From VXYK01 sp965221585 (GTDB lineage Bacteria > Actinomycetota > Acidimicrobiia > Acidimicrobiales > Aldehydirespiratoraceae), in contig OZ244898.1 of the NCBI GenBank assembly GCA_965221585.1, positions 2,108,001 to 2,172,000 of the forward strand: a stretch of DNA of 64,000 nt, in the 5' to 3' direction. The translations under genes were made by a program, and so were the position numbers. The notes under the pieces were generated by a model, which was not told the origin of the DNA, did not search any database, and saw nothing but the letters and a program-made list of their open reading frames with translations. This document shows, in pieces, positions 7,681 through 16,858 of this stretch. Every line of letters starts with the position of its first letter. Within the stretch, counting starts at the first letter, position 1.

Positions 7681-8841
7681 ATGACTCGACCCAACTTTCC
7701 CAAAGGCCTTGCAACCGGCCCTGTCGGCCTCATTGCCAAAGCCGGCCTCATTGTCATAGCCGGCCTGATTGGCGCGGCCTGCGGCAACGACGACGGCCGC
7801 GGACCCGACACCGTGACCGATGCCGGCGAACCAACCGAATACCCCGTCGTCGCTTCAGCCGATGCCGCGACCGATGGCGTAGAACCCCTCACGGACCCTT
7901 CGGGCATCACCCTGCTCACCCACGATTCGTTCGCCCTCTCCGACGAGACTCTTGAGGCCTTCACCAGCCAGACGGGCATTGAGGTGACACTCCTGCAAGC
8001 CGGCGACACCGGCACGATGGTGAGCGAGGCGATCCTGACCGCCGGAAATCCACTCGGCGACGTGATGTTCGGCGTCGACAACACCTTCCTGGCCCGGGCT
8101 CTCAACGCGGAGCTGTTCGAACCGTACGAGTCGCCCAACCTCGCGGAGGTGCCCGACGAGTTCAAACTGGATTCGGAGCACCGAGTAACGCCGATCGACT
8201 ATGGCGACGTCTGTATCAACTATTGGACCGACGCGCTGCCCGCGGAGGCGCCCGAGGCCCTCGAGGATCTGACTGCTCCGGAGTTCGCCGACCAGCTCGT
8301 GGTTCAGAATCCTGAGACCTCGTCGCCCGGTTTGGCGTTCCTTTTGGCCACGATCGCCGGGACCGACGACTGGGAGCAGTTCTGGGCCGATCTCGCCGAC
8401 AACGGCGTTGCAGTGACCGCCGGCTGGGAGGACGCCTACTACGGAGAGTTCATCTCCGGTGGGGGTGACCGCTCAATGGTGGTGTCCTATGCCTCGAGCC
8501 CACCGGCTGAAGTGATCTATGCGAGCTCCCCCATCGACACCGCGCCGACCGAGGTGCTCCTCGATTCGTGTTTCCGCCAGATCGAGTTCGCGGGCGTGCT
8601 CGCCGGAACGGACCACCCCGCCGAGGCCCGAGCACTGATCGACTTCATGCTCACCCCCACCTTCCAGAATGACGTGCCGCTCAACATGTTCGTGTTCCCC
8701 GTGGCCGAAAGCGCAACGCTGCCTCAGGTGTTTGTGGACCACTCACAGATCGCGGAGGATCCTCTGTTCATCGATCCAGCCGATATCGAGGCGCACCGCG
8801 ATGAATGGACGGACCGGTGGGTCGAGATAGTTCTCGGATAG
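7681..8841 (+). CDS. thiB: Thiamine ABC transporter substrate-binding lipoprotein
   Basis: The 386-residue protein captures thiamine (or TPP/phosphate esters) outside the membrane and delivers it to ThiP. A lipoprotein signal peptide ends at LIGAAC (Cys34). The mature protein has the TbpA/ThiB-like pattern: LLTHDSFALS at the first strand, GNPLGDVMFGVDNTFLARAL, then PIDYGDVCINYW and the aromatic AGWEDAYYGEFISGGGDRSMVVSYASSP-type region. The ATG at 7681 lies 5 nt after GGAGG, which is part of the TPP riboswitch. The adjoining permease and ATPase genes overlap it, forming thiBPQ. Riboswitch and operon together make the thiamine role firm. Confidence 0.95.
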   Translation: MTRPNFPKGLATGPVGLIAKAGLIVIAGLIGAACGNDDGRGPDTVTDAGEPTEYPVVASADAATDGVEPLTDPSGITLLTHDSFALSDETLEAFTSQTGIEVTLLQAGDTGTMVSEAILTAGNPLGDVMFGVDNTFLARALNAELFEPYESPNLAEVPDEFKLDSEHRVTPIDYGDVCINYWTDALPAEAPEALEDLTAPEFADQLVVQNPETSSPGLAFLLATIAGTDDWEQFWADLADNGVAVTAGWEDAYYGEFISGGGDRSMVVSYASSPPAEVIYASSPIDTAPTEVLLDSCFRQIEFAGVLAGTDHPAEARALIDFMLTPTFQNDVPLNMFVFPVAESATLPQVFVDHSQIAEDPLFIDPADIEAHRDEWTDRWVEIVLG

Positions 8842-10460
8842 CACGGTTCGCCGGCCGCTGGGTAGCGGTCGGTGTTCCCGCCGCCTTCCTGGGAGTGTTC
8901 TTCGTCTATCCGGCGGCGGCGATCCTGTGGCGCGGTCTGGGCTCGGAGGGGTTCGGCCCGATATCTGAGCTGTTCAGCTCGCCGCGCACACGCGGCGTCA
9001 TGTGGTTCACCGTGTGGCAGGCACTTGCTTCAACGGCGATCACTCTGGTGGTCGCCCTGCCCGCGGCCGCGGTCGTGACCCGTCTGCGGGGACGCTACCG
9101 ACACTTCCTCAGGGGGCTGGTCACGGTTCCTTTCGTGCTGCCGACGGTGGTCGTCGCCGGGGCTTTCGAAGGGGTCTTCGACCGGTTCGGGCTCGAGGAC
9201 GGGGGCTTCCGTCTGCGGCACACCGTGTGGGCGATCCTGCTTGCTCATGTGTTCTTCAACTATGCGGTCGTGGTGCGGATCGTCGGATCGTTCTGGAGCG
9301 GTCTCGACCATCGCGTCGAGGAACAGGCCCGCGTCCTCGGGGCGGGGCCGATCCAGACTTTCTGGGCTGTAACCCTGCCGCGGCTGCGACCGGCGATCGC
9401 TTCGGCCTCTGCGATCGTGTTTCTGTTCTCGTTCACGTCCTTCGGGGTGATCCTGCTGCTCGGAGGGCCGCGTCGGGCGACTCTGGAAACGGAGATCTAT
9501 CGCCAGGCGGTGACCCGCGGCGACCTGCGCTCAGCTGCTGGGATGGCGCTGGTGCAACTCCTTGCGGTGTTGGCGTTGATCGCTGTGGCCACGCGACTCG
9601 AGCGGCGCCGACCGGCGCCTACGGGCGTGGCCCACGCTCCCCCAAAGCCGCTGGGCCGCGGCTTCGTCTGGGCCAACTTTGCGGTGATGGCAGCGCTGCT
9701 CGGATCTCCGATCGCGATCCTGGTCGAGCGATCTCTGTCTGTGGGGAACGGTTATGGCCTGGACCATTATCGGGCACTCACCGAACGTGTTCCACAGCTC
9801 CCGGCTTCGGCAACGACCGCGTTGGGCAACTCGCTGTTGTTCGCGACCGTCGCAACGGGGTTGGCCCTGGTTGTGGGCACGTTGGCCGCGCTGGTAGTGG
9901 TGCACGGACGTTCCGGCCTGCGACGTGTCTTCGATCTGGGTCTGACCCTCCCCCTCGGCACTTCGGCGGTGACGATCGGTTTCGGGATCCTCATTGCGCT
10001 GGACGAACCGCCGCTTGATCTGCGCACCTCGTGGTGGATAGTTCCGATCGCCCACGCTCTGGTCGGCACGCCCTTCGTGGTGCGCACGATGGTTCCGGTG
10101 CTGCGCAGGATCGATCCTCAGATCCGCGAGGCCGCGGCAGTGCTGGGGGCGTCGCCGGGGCGGGTGCGTCGCCTGGTTGATCTGCCGATTGCCGGCCGCG
10201 GGATGCTGGTCGGCGCCGGGTTCGCCTTCGCGGTGTCTCTCGGCGAGTTCGGGGCGACTTCGTTCCTGCCCCGCCGTCCTGAGACTCTCACCGCGCCGTT
10301 GGCTCTGTACAGGCTGTTGTCGACTCCCGGTGAGTTGTTGCGCGGCCAGGCGATGGCGCTGGCGGTCGTGTTGATGCTTGTCGTGGCTCTGGCGGTGGTG
10401 GCGATCGAGGCGTCGCGTGGATCCCGACAGGGTGCCGAGGTGGTCTGGGAGTCGCTGTGA
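8805..10460 (+). CDS. thiP: Thiamine ABC transporter permease (fused two-domain)
   Basis: This 551-residue integral membrane protein contains two homologous permease halves, each with about six transmembrane segments and an EAA-type loop that contacts the ATPase: EQARVLGAGPIQTFWAVTLP in the first half and EAAAVLGASPGRVRRLVDLP in the second. This tandem layout is characteristic of ThiP and ferric-iron permeases; the riboswitch and ThiB decide for thiamine. The frame opens with ATG at 8805, overlapping thiB by 37 bp; the GTG at 8817 is an alternative start. The 3' end overlaps the thiQ start by 4 bp. Confidence 0.93.
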   Translation: MDGPVGRDSSRIARFAGRWVAVGVPAAFLGVFFVYPAAAILWRGLGSEGFGPISELFSSPRTRGVMWFTVWQALASTAITLVVALPAAAVVTRLRGRYRHFLRGLVTVPFVLPTVVVAGAFEGVFDRFGLEDGGFRLRHTVWAILLAHVFFNYAVVVRIVGSFWSGLDHRVEEQARVLGAGPIQTFWAVTLPRLRPAIASASAIVFLFSFTSFGVILLLGGPRRATLETEIYRQAVTRGDLRSAAGMALVQLLAVLALIAVATRLERRRPAPTGVAHAPPKPLGRGFVWANFAVMAALLGSPIAILVERSLSVGNGYGLDHYRALTERVPQLPASATTALGNSLLFATVATGLALVVGTLAALVVVHGRSGLRRVFDLGLTLPLGTSAVTIGFGILIALDEPPLDLRTSWWIVPIAHALVGTPFVVRTMVPVLRRIDPQIREAAAVLGASPGRVRRLVDLPIAGRGMLVGAGFAFAVSLGEFGATSFLPRRPETLTAPLALYRLLSTPGELLRGQAMALAVVLMLVVALAVVAIEASRGSRQGAEVVWESL

Positions 10461-11563
10461 TCTGGGAACTGGACTCAGTGTCGGTGCGCTTCGGGGAGGT
10501 TCAGGCGGTCAAGAACGCCTCCCTCAAGGTCTCGAGCGGCGAGCTCGTCGTGATTCTCGGCCCCAGTGGTTGCGGCAAGTCGACGATGTTGCGCGTGATC
10601 GCGGGACTTCAGGCTCCCGAGGGCGGCCGAGTGCTGATCGACGGCAACGATGCGGCCGAGCTGCTGCCGCATCAACGGAGCATCGGTCTGATGTTCCAAC
10701 AGCACACCTTGTTCCCGCACTACGACGTGGCGGGGAATGTCGAGTTCGGTCTGCGAATGGCCGGTCTGGAGTTGGGCCGACGCCACAGCAGGGTCAGTGA
10801 GCTGCTGGAGTTGGTGGGGCTCGCTGGTTTCGAGGACCGAGACGTGGCCACGCTGTCGGGAGGTGAGGCACAGCGGGTGGCGCTGGCTAGGTCTCTAGCC
10901 CCGAATCCGTCTCTACTGCTGCTCGACGAACCGTTCGGGTCGCTGGACCGCGCTCTGCGCGACCGTCTGACCGATGAGTTGCCCGGTGTCCTCTCCGAAG
11001 CGGGCACGACCGCGATCCATGTGACGCACGACCATGACGAGGCTTTCAGCCTGGCCGATCGGCTGGTGGTGATGGACCAAGGTCGGATTCTGCGGACGGG
11101 GCCACCAGCTGAGGTGTGGGCTGACCCTCGCACGCTGTTGGTTGCGGAGTTCCTGGGTCACACCAACATCGTGACCCGTGGTTCGCATCGTGAGGTGATC
11201 CGCCGTGACGCGGCCACTGTCGCCGCGGACGGCGAGCTTTCCGGAACGGTGATCGCGTCGCGTTTCAGGGGAGACCATCACGATCTGAGCGTTGCCACTG
11301 CGTTGGGAAGGCTCCGCTTCCGGGTGGACGAAGCACTGAAGCCTGGTGAGAGTGTGCGCCTGAGGATCGATCCGAGCCGCGTCGCCCGCCTCAACCCCCA
11401 ACCCGCGCCTCAACCCCAACCCGCGCCTCAACCCCAACCCATAGTGTCCAGCGAGTCGTCGTCGATGCCGAAATGGTGGGCGACTTCGTGGACGACGGTG
11501 ATTCTGATCTCGGTGGCCAGTTCGGTCTCGTCACTGCACATCTCGCACAGCGGCAGCCGATAG
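10457..11563 (+). CDS. thiQ: Thiamine ABC transporter ATP-binding protein
   Basis: ThiQ powers thiamine import through ThiP. Walker A is GPSGCGKST (35-43), followed by the Q-loop MFQQH, the signature LSGGEAQRV, Walker B LLLLDEP and an H-loop VTHDHDE. A C-terminal regulatory-type extension (about 240-315) follows. The GTG start overlaps the thiP stop. The end is odd: after residue 310 the protein enters a Pro-Gln-Ala repeat encoded by an 18-bp DNA repeat, then continues for 40 low-complexity residues antisense to the metallopeptidase gene. The last 40-50 residues look like read-through beyond an ancestral stop. Total 368 residues. Confidence 0.93.
   Translation: MIWELDSVSVRFGEVQAVKNASLKVSSGELVVILGPSGCGKSTMLRVIAGLQAPEGGRVLIDGNDAAELLPHQRSIGLMFQQHTLFPHYDVAGNVEFGLRMAGLELGRRHSRVSELLELVGLAGFEDRDVATLSGGEAQRVALARSLAPNPSLLLLDEPFGSLDRALRDRLTDELPGVLSEAGTTAIHVTHDHDEAFSLADRLVVMDQGRILRTGPPAEVWADPRTLLVAEFLGHTNIVTRGSHREVIRRDAATVAADGELSGTVIASRFRGDHHDLSVATALGRLRFRVDEALKPGESVRLRIDPSRVARLNPQPAPQPQPAPQPQPIVSSESSSMPKWWATSWTTVILISVASSVSSLHISHSGSR
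11387..11440. repeat. 18-bp tandem repeat at the 3' overlap of thiQ and the metallopeptidase gene
   Basis: Two exact copies of GCGCCTCAACCCCAACCC (11405-11422, 11423-11440) follow a degenerate copy with one extra C. On the plus strand they encode a Pro-Gln-Ala tract in ThiQ; on the minus strand they supply the end and stop codon of the metallopeptidase. Confidence 0.9.
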
Positions 11564-11772
11564 ATGCTGATCTTGTCAGGCATCTCGAAGGCACCATAGG
11601 TCTCCCGCTCCGTTAGCGGTATGCCCTCATAGAGTCCCAGCAGGTCTTCGCTTGGATGCCGGTCCTCGATCACCACCGCAACGTTCTGCATCATTGCGCC
11701 CAGCTCAGGCGGCAACGCATCGATCACATCGGCCACCAACTGTTCGAAGCGACGTGAGCCGACCGGTTCCAC
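11428..11772 (-). CDS. Small zincin-like metallopeptidase family protein
   Basis: The 114-residue protein matches the short zincin-like family (MMP1-type/DUF1025, PF06262). It has FEQLVADVIDALPPELGAMMQNVAVVIED at the N-terminus, an internal ISIYRLPLCEM strand, and the zinc motif HEVAHHFGID near the C-terminus, where the two histidines of HExxH and a following Asp would bind zinc. I prefer the GTG at 11772, 7 nt after TAGCCT; a TTG at 11793 would add seven residues. It is divergent from uvrD2 and overlaps thiQ by 136 bp tail to tail. The biological substrate of the family is not established. Confidence 0.85.
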   Translation of the reverse strand: MEPVGSRRFEQLVADVIDALPPELGAMMQNVAVVIEDRHPSEDLLGLYEGIPLTERETYGAFEMPDKISIYRLPLCEMCSDETELATEIRITVVHEVAHHFGIDDDSLDTMGWG

Positions 11773-11779
11773 CCACCAG

Positions 11780-11785
11780 AGGCTA
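11780..11785 (-). promoter_or_regulatory. Candidate -10 box of the metallopeptidase gene
   Basis: TAGCCT on the minus strand is 7 nt before the GTG at 11772, within a very short divergent promoter shared with uvrD2. Confidence 0.3.
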
Positions 11786-11798
11786 ACGATCAACTCGG

Positions 11799-11804
11799 TA
11801 GGGT
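11799..11804 (+). promoter_or_regulatory. Candidate -10 box of uvrD2
   Basis: TAGGGT ends 6 nt before the ATG at 11811; no Shine-Dalgarno is present, so the mRNA is probably leaderless. Confidence 0.4.
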
Positions 11805-11810
11805 GCGGGA

Positions 11811-13763
11811 ATGATCGCCGACGATCAATCCACCGACCGCGCTCAGGCGCTGCTTGCCGGATTGACTTCAGAGCAACGCGACGCCGTCACCACGACCGCT
11901 CCACGGCTCTGCATCATCGCTGGTGCCGGCTCCGGCAAGACCCGGGTACTGACCCGGCGGGTCGCCTGGCAGTCAACGGCGGGAAACCTCGATCCTCGCC
12001 GCGTGCTGGTACTCACCTTCACCCGGCGGGCCGCATCCGAGTTGCGTTCAAGGCTGAGAAGTCTGGGAATGCGCGACGCGGTGGCGGCCGGCACCTTCCA
12101 CGCGGCGGCGCTGGCGCTGCTGAGGCGCTACTGGGACCACTGCGAACGACCGTACATGGAGCTCCTTGCAAGCCGTTATTCGCTTCTGGCCAAGACGAAT
12201 CCTCAACTCGACGTCACAACGATCGCAGCGCTCAACACGGAGATCAGCTGGGCACGGGCCCGGTTGATCACACCCGAACGCTACGCCGAGGCGGCAACCG
12301 ACGCCCGGCGACGGCCGCCGCGCGGAGCCGAATTCACGGCATCGGCCTACGAGGCGTACCAAAAGGCCAAGAAAACCCGCAGGCTCATCGACTTCGACGA
12401 TGTGCTGGCCCTGTGCCATTCGGTTCTGACCAAGCAACCAGCATTCGGCGACGCGCAGCGTTGGTTCTACCAGCATCTGTTCGTCGACGAGTTTCAAGAC
12501 GTCAATCCGCTCCAGTTTGCGGTCCTGGGGGCCTGGCTCGGTTCCGAGTCGACGCTGGCGGTGGTCGGCGACCCCGATCAGGCCATCTACGGCTTCAACG
12601 GTGCCGACCCCGACTTCATCCGCCACGTCGACGGTCACCTTCCCGGGACTGCCGTAGTGCACCTCCGCACCAACTTCCGCTCGACTCCCGAGGTGGTCTC
12701 TGCTGCGGCCCGGGTGCTGGACAGCGAACCTCAACCCACCACTCGACCGCCCGGAGACGCACCCACGGTGACCGAGACCGATGGGGACGAGGAGGCCGCG
12801 ATGCTGGCCCATACCGTTCGCAGGCGACGCCTCGGGGGTGCCTCATGGCGGGACCAGGCGGTACTGGCCCGGACCAACGCCCAGCTTCTGCCGCTGCAGA
12901 AGGCGCTGACAGCGCTGGGCGTGCCGACCCGCAGTCGCGACACACCCCTGTTGCGAAATCCGCAGATCGTCGATCTGTTGAACCGCTGGCAGAGCAACAC
13001 CGCGCTCTCGACGGTGCTGACCGACGAGCAGATGCGCCTACGGCATGATCTGCCCGACGCCGCACAGACCGTGATGGTCGAGGCGTTCATGAGCCTCGCT
13101 GCGGACCACCTGACACTCGAACCCGCTGCCACGCTCGGTGATTTCACAGTCTCGCTGCGCAGCGACGACCGGGGGGCGGAAGCCGTCGATGCTGTAGAGC
13201 TCTGCACCTTCCACGCCGCCAAGGGGCTCGAATGGCCGATAGTCCACCTAGTCGGGGTCGAGGACGGACTGGTGCCCGTCGCATACGCGCGGTCCGCCGC
13301 CGCGCTCGCCGAGGAGCAGCGCCTGCTCTACGTCGCGGCCACCCGGGCCGAACGAGAACTCCACGTCATGTGGTGCTCCAGTCGCATCGTCGCAGACAGG
13401 CGCGTCGAACGGTCCCCCTCGCCCTGGCTGAAGGCATTCGTCGGCGATCAGTCGGCAGGCCCGACGCCCACAGGGCCTCCCAGCGAAGTTCTCGAGCTGC
13501 GCCAACGATTGAAGGACTCACGGTCGCCTGACGGACCAGCCGGGCGCACCGGCGAACTCCTCAGCGACTTGCGGCAGTGGCGCAGCGCCACCGCTCACGC
13601 TGCCAGGATCAAGTCCTCAGCGGTGCTGAGCGACAGCATCCTGCGCCGAGTGGCCGAGCAGGAACCGGCGAGCATCTCCGAACTCGGCGACATCATCGGC
13701 GAGAACAAGGCCCACCGTTTCGGCCCTCTGCTTCTGGAGATCATCCACCGGCCGGACCGGTGA
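11811..13763 (+). CDS. uvrD2: UvrD2-like superfamily I DNA helicase with HRDC domain
   Basis: The 650-residue protein is a 3'-5' SF1A helicase of the UvrD/PcrA group. Visible motifs: Q motif LTSEQRDAV, motif I GAGSGKT (38-44), motif Ia LTFTRRAASELRSR, motif II VDEFQDVNPLQ, motif III GDPDQAIYGFNGAD, motif V CTFHAAKGLEWPIVHLVG and motif VI EEQRLLYVAATRAERELHV. The last 65 residues form an HRDC domain (ISELGDIIGENKAHRFGPLLLEII). An HRDC tail is the hallmark of actinobacterial UvrD2. The tetracysteine motif described in mycobacterial UvrD2 is not evident, and the 2B region is short. Probably acts in repair or replication. Confidence 0.9.
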   Translation: MIADDQSTDRAQALLAGLTSEQRDAVTTTAPRLCIIAGAGSGKTRVLTRRVAWQSTAGNLDPRRVLVLTFTRRAASELRSRLRSLGMRDAVAAGTFHAAALALLRRYWDHCERPYMELLASRYSLLAKTNPQLDVTTIAALNTEISWARARLITPERYAEAATDARRRPPRGAEFTASAYEAYQKAKKTRRLIDFDDVLALCHSVLTKQPAFGDAQRWFYQHLFVDEFQDVNPLQFAVLGAWLGSESTLAVVGDPDQAIYGFNGADPDFIRHVDGHLPGTAVVHLRTNFRSTPEVVSAAARVLDSEPQPTTRPPGDAPTVTETDGDEEAAMLAHTVRRRRLGGASWRDQAVLARTNAQLLPLQKALTALGVPTRSRDTPLLRNPQIVDLLNRWQSNTALSTVLTDEQMRLRHDLPDAAQTVMVEAFMSLAADHLTLEPAATLGDFTVSLRSDDRGAEAVDAVELCTFHAAKGLEWPIVHLVGVEDGLVPVAYARSAAALAEEQRLLYVAATRAERELHVMWCSSRIVADRRVERSPSPWLKAFVGDQSAGPTPTGPPSEVLELRQRLKDSRSPDGPAGRTGELLSDLRQWRSATAHAARIKSSAVLSDSILRRVAEQEPASISELGDIIGENKAHRFGPLLLEIIHRPDR

Positions 13764-13800
13764 CGTAGCTGCGGAAACACCGCTGTCGGGAACAACCGAG

Positions 13801-15927
13801 CTAGTCGCGGCGCGGGAGGGCGACCACCGCAACGTTGGCGTCGCACTGCTCGAGAACGGTCTCAACCGTGTGGCCCAGGAACGGGCGTCCGTCCACGCTG
13901 CGCAACTGGGCACCCAGCACCACAAGGTCGCAGTCTTCGTCTTTGGCGACACCCACCAGCGCCGAAGGGACATCGGTCGAACTGCGAATCAAGGCGCGCG
14001 GCCAGATTCCAGCCTGCACCGCCCGGATCGTGGCGATGTCCAGGAGTTCCTTGGCGATCACCTCGCTCGGATCCAGTTCGGTCGAGCGGCGCTTCAAAAC
14101 ACGAGGAACGAGCGTCTTGCGGTTCAACACATGCGTGAGGAACACCTCGGTCCCCAACTGCTCGGAGATGCTGAACGCCACTTCTTGGGCGGCGCTGGAG
14201 GAACGGGTACCCGTCACCGGAACCACGACTCGGCTGAACGCGGCCGGGAGCGGCCGGTCTAGACCGCGGGCCCGGCGAACGATTACAACCGGGATCGTGG
14301 CTTTCAGCAGGATTTCGTCGACCATTGGGGAATACAGCTGGCTCTCATGGCGAGTCGCCACACCCACGGCGATCACTCCGTAGCCCAGCCGGGACTCCGC
14401 GGCGATCTCTGCCGCGGCATCGTCGCCGCTAACCGTTCGGTGGTCGACCGCGCGCTCGTTGAGCACTGCTTCAAGCACCGACACGTCCGGTCGCTCATCC
14501 CCATCGAGCACCGAGACCAGGGTCGCCGGCGCTTCTATAGGCCAAGCGAACTGCACGAGCTGCGCCGCGGCTATGGACGCCGGGCCGCCCCGGGACGGCA
14601 ACAGAATCCTCGACGACTTCACGACGAGGTTCTGGCTGAGGGCCTTCTCACGATCGAGACGTTCCCGCTCGTCGGCCGACCCTCGCCAGCCACGCACAAC
14701 GATGCGCAACGACACGGCTGCGAACACCGAGGTCACCAGTGGCACGATCACGATCACCGTGTACGCCGTCTCGCTGAACACGCCCAGTGAAAGACCCACA
14801 GAAGCAATCACGATCTCAAGGGTCCCCCGCGCATTGAGACCGGCGCCCAGAGCCACCGCAGCTCTTTGGCTCTGGCCCGCCAGACGCGCGCCGATGAACG
14901 CCCCCGCGAACTTCGCGCCGATAGCCACTGCCAGCACTATCCCCAGCCATCGGAGCGCGTTTGAATCCAGAAGTCCGAGATCGACGCGCATCCCGGCGGT
15001 GGCGAAGAAGATTGGGGCAAGCAGGCTCGTCGTCAGTGACTCGATGTGGTGCAGCACCTCGGGTTGACCGAACCGGGAGCGATGCAGTACAACCCCGGCC
15101 ACGAACGCGCCGAGCACCGCTTCGATGCCGAGCGCCTGGGTCGCAACTCCATAGACGAGCATCGTGACCGCCACCACGGTCATCGCCCCGGCGATGTTGG
15201 GACCGTCACGTCGAACCCAGCGCAAAGCTCTGTCGACCAGCCGTTGGCCCAGCGTCATCGCCAGGACCAGGAACAGGGCCAACCCGAGCACAGTCTCAAG
15301 AATGACGCTTATCGAGACCGACCCCGAAGTGGCGAAACTGGCGAAGATCGCCAGCATCACCCAGCCGATCACATCGTTGGCCATGCCGGCGGCAACCGTG
15401 ATCTGGCCGAAGTCGCGTCTCATCAGACCCAGTTCAGACAGGATCTTGGCGATCACAGCCAGCGCCGAGACCGCCATCGCGGCGGCCACGAACATGGCGA
15501 ACACACTGCGGTCGGCGTCGGCGCCGACGAAGGACTCCGGCAACCAGACGCCCACGAGGATCCCACCGATCAGCGGCACGACCAGACTGAAGCCGGTCAC
15601 CAACGCGGCCGCCCGCCCGAGGTTGCGGATCAACCCCAGGTCGGTCTCGAACCCTGCTGTCACCAGCAGCAGGGCCACGCCCAGCCAGCTGACAGCCAAC
15701 AGGGCGCCCGAAGATATCTCCTCTTCGGGCAGGAACCATTCGAAGCCCTCGGGCCAGACACGCCCGAAGATCGAGGGGCCGACGATGATCCCCGCAGCCA
15801 GCTGACCGATCACGGAGGGTAGGTTGATGCTGCGCATAAGGCCGCCGAACAGGCGGGCGACCGAGACCAGGACCAGCAACTGCGTCCAGAAGACCAGCAG
15901 TTGGTGCTCGTCGAGGGGGGTCAGCAT
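13801..15927 (-). CDS. CPA2-type cation/proton antiporter with C-terminal universal stress domains
   Basis: The 708-residue protein has an N-terminal Na+/H+ exchanger domain of about 12 transmembrane helices (residues 10-410; LPSVIGQLAAGIIVGPSIFG and VGVALLLVTAGFETDLGLI-like segments are diagnostic). Two universal-stress-type domains follow in the cytosolic tail (roughly 435-560 and 570-708; RILLPSRGG, VVVPVTGTRSS, VAKDEDCDLVVLGAQ and GHTVETVLEQCDANVAVV). Such tails bind nucleotides and probably gate transport. It starts 4 bp after xthA on the same strand, so the two are likely co-transcribed. The transported ion (Na+ or K+) cannot be told. Confidence 0.9.
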   Translation of the reverse strand: MLTPLDEHQLLVFWTQLLVLVSVARLFGGLMRSINLPSVIGQLAAGIIVGPSIFGRVWPEGFEWFLPEEEISSGALLAVSWLGVALLLVTAGFETDLGLIRNLGRAAALVTGFSLVVPLIGGILVGVWLPESFVGADADRSVFAMFVAAAMAVSALAVIAKILSELGLMRRDFGQITVAAGMANDVIGWVMLAIFASFATSGSVSISVILETVLGLALFLVLAMTLGQRLVDRALRWVRRDGPNIAGAMTVVAVTMLVYGVATQALGIEAVLGAFVAGVVLHRSRFGQPEVLHHIESLTTSLLAPIFFATAGMRVDLGLLDSNALRWLGIVLAVAIGAKFAGAFIGARLAGQSQRAAVALGAGLNARGTLEIVIASVGLSLGVFSETAYTVIVIVPLVTSVFAAVSLRIVVRGWRGSADERERLDREKALSQNLVVKSSRILLPSRGGPASIAAAQLVQFAWPIEAPATLVSVLDGDERPDVSVLEAVLNERAVDHRTVSGDDAAAEIAAESRLGYGVIAVGVATRHESQLYSPMVDEILLKATIPVVIVRRARGLDRPLPAAFSRVVVPVTGTRSSSAAQEVAFSISEQLGTEVFLTHVLNRKTLVPRVLKRRSTELDPSEVIAKELLDIATIRAVQAGIWPRALIRSSTDVPSALVGVAKDEDCDLVVLGAQLRSVDGRPFLGHTVETVLEQCDANVAVVALPRRD

Positions 15928-15931
15928 TCGA

Positions 15932-16714
15932 CTAGAGACTTCCGTCGATCAGGACGGGCGCGTGATCACTCGGGGGATCGTCCTTCGGGCCCTTGCGTTC
16001 ATTGCGGTCGACCAGGGCCAGTTCGGTGGTGTCGGCAACCGACCGGGAGGTCATCAAAAGGTCGATGCGCATTCCCATCTTCTTGTGGAAGTTGCCGCCG
16101 CGATAGTCCCACCAGGAGTAGAGGCGTTCGTCTGAGTGGTGCTCACGGAACACGTCCACCAGTCCCCAATCTTGCAGAGCCACGATTCTGGCACGTTCCG
16201 GTTCGCTGGTGTGCGTCTGCGTCACGAACTTCGAGGGGTCATAGACGTCGCGGTCTTCGGGGGCGATATTGAAGTCGCCGCAAACGACAATGTCGTCGCT
16301 GGGCGCACACTGACCGTCGAGGTCTCCGATCAGTCGGTCGAGCCAGTCGAGCTTGTACTGGTAGTGGTCATGGTCGAGTGCTCGGCCGTTGGGCACGTAG
16401 CAGCAGGCCACCCGGACTCCACCACAGGTCGCCCAGGCGATCCGGGCATCGGTGTCTGGTGGTTTGCCGTCGCCGAATCCGGCGATCGGGTCCTCCATCG
16501 GCAGCCGCGAGAGGATTGCGACACCGTTCCAACGCCCTTCGCCGTGGTGGAAGCTCTCATAGCCGAGCGCTTCGAAGGTCATTGCCGGGAACGCCTCGTC
16601 GGCCAGTTTGGTCTCCTGCAGGCACAGCACGCCCGGTTCGAACATCTCGAGCCAACGCTGGACCCGTCCGAGTCGGGCCTTCAGTGAGTTGACGTTCCAG
16701 GTCGCGATCCGCAC
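15932..16714 (-). CDS. xthA: Exodeoxyribonuclease III
   Basis: ExoIII/AP endonuclease removes abasic sites and 3' blocks in base-excision repair. The 260-residue protein shows RIATWNVNSLKARL with the metal-site Asn, LQETKL with the catalytic Glu, the GDFNIAPEDRDVYDP loop, the WDYRGGNFHKKMGMRIDLLM signature, and the terminal SDHAPVL with the catalytic Asp-His. The GTG start at 16714 lies 7 nt after TAGGAT on the same strand, with no Shine-Dalgarno. It is divergent from kgd and followed 4 bp later by the antiporter gene. Confidence 0.95.
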   Translation of the reverse strand: MRIATWNVNSLKARLGRVQRWLEMFEPGVLCLQETKLADEAFPAMTFEALGYESFHHGEGRWNGVAILSRLPMEDPIAGFGDGKPPDTDARIAWATCGGVRVACCYVPNGRALDHDHYQYKLDWLDRLIGDLDGQCAPSDDIVVCGDFNIAPEDRDVYDPSKFVTQTHTSEPERARIVALQDWGLVDVFREHHSDERLYSWWDYRGGNFHKKMGMRIDLLMTSRSVADTTELALVDRNERKGPKDDPPSDHAPVLIDGSL

Positions 16715-16721
16715 CCACCGG

Positions 16722-16727
16722 ATCCTA
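16722..16727 (-). promoter_or_regulatory. Candidate -10 box of xthA
   Basis: TAGGAT on the minus strand is 7 nt before the GTG at 16714. Confidence 0.35.
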
Positions 16728-16846
16728 GTGCCATGTCAAGTTGCGTTCAGATTGCCCGAACGGGGCCGAAACAACGCCTTGCAACTCGAAGGCTTACATA
16801 TTTGCGCGCGCTCTATCTCTTTCTGATAGCGCGTGCGGCCCTCGCC

Positions 16847-16852
16847 TACAAT
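16847..16852 (+). promoter_or_regulatory. Candidate -10 box of kgd
   Basis: TACAAT ends 6 nt before the GTG at 16859, which is also where transcription would be expected to start; the mRNA is probably leaderless. Confidence 0.45.
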
Positions 16853-16858
16853 GGCGGC

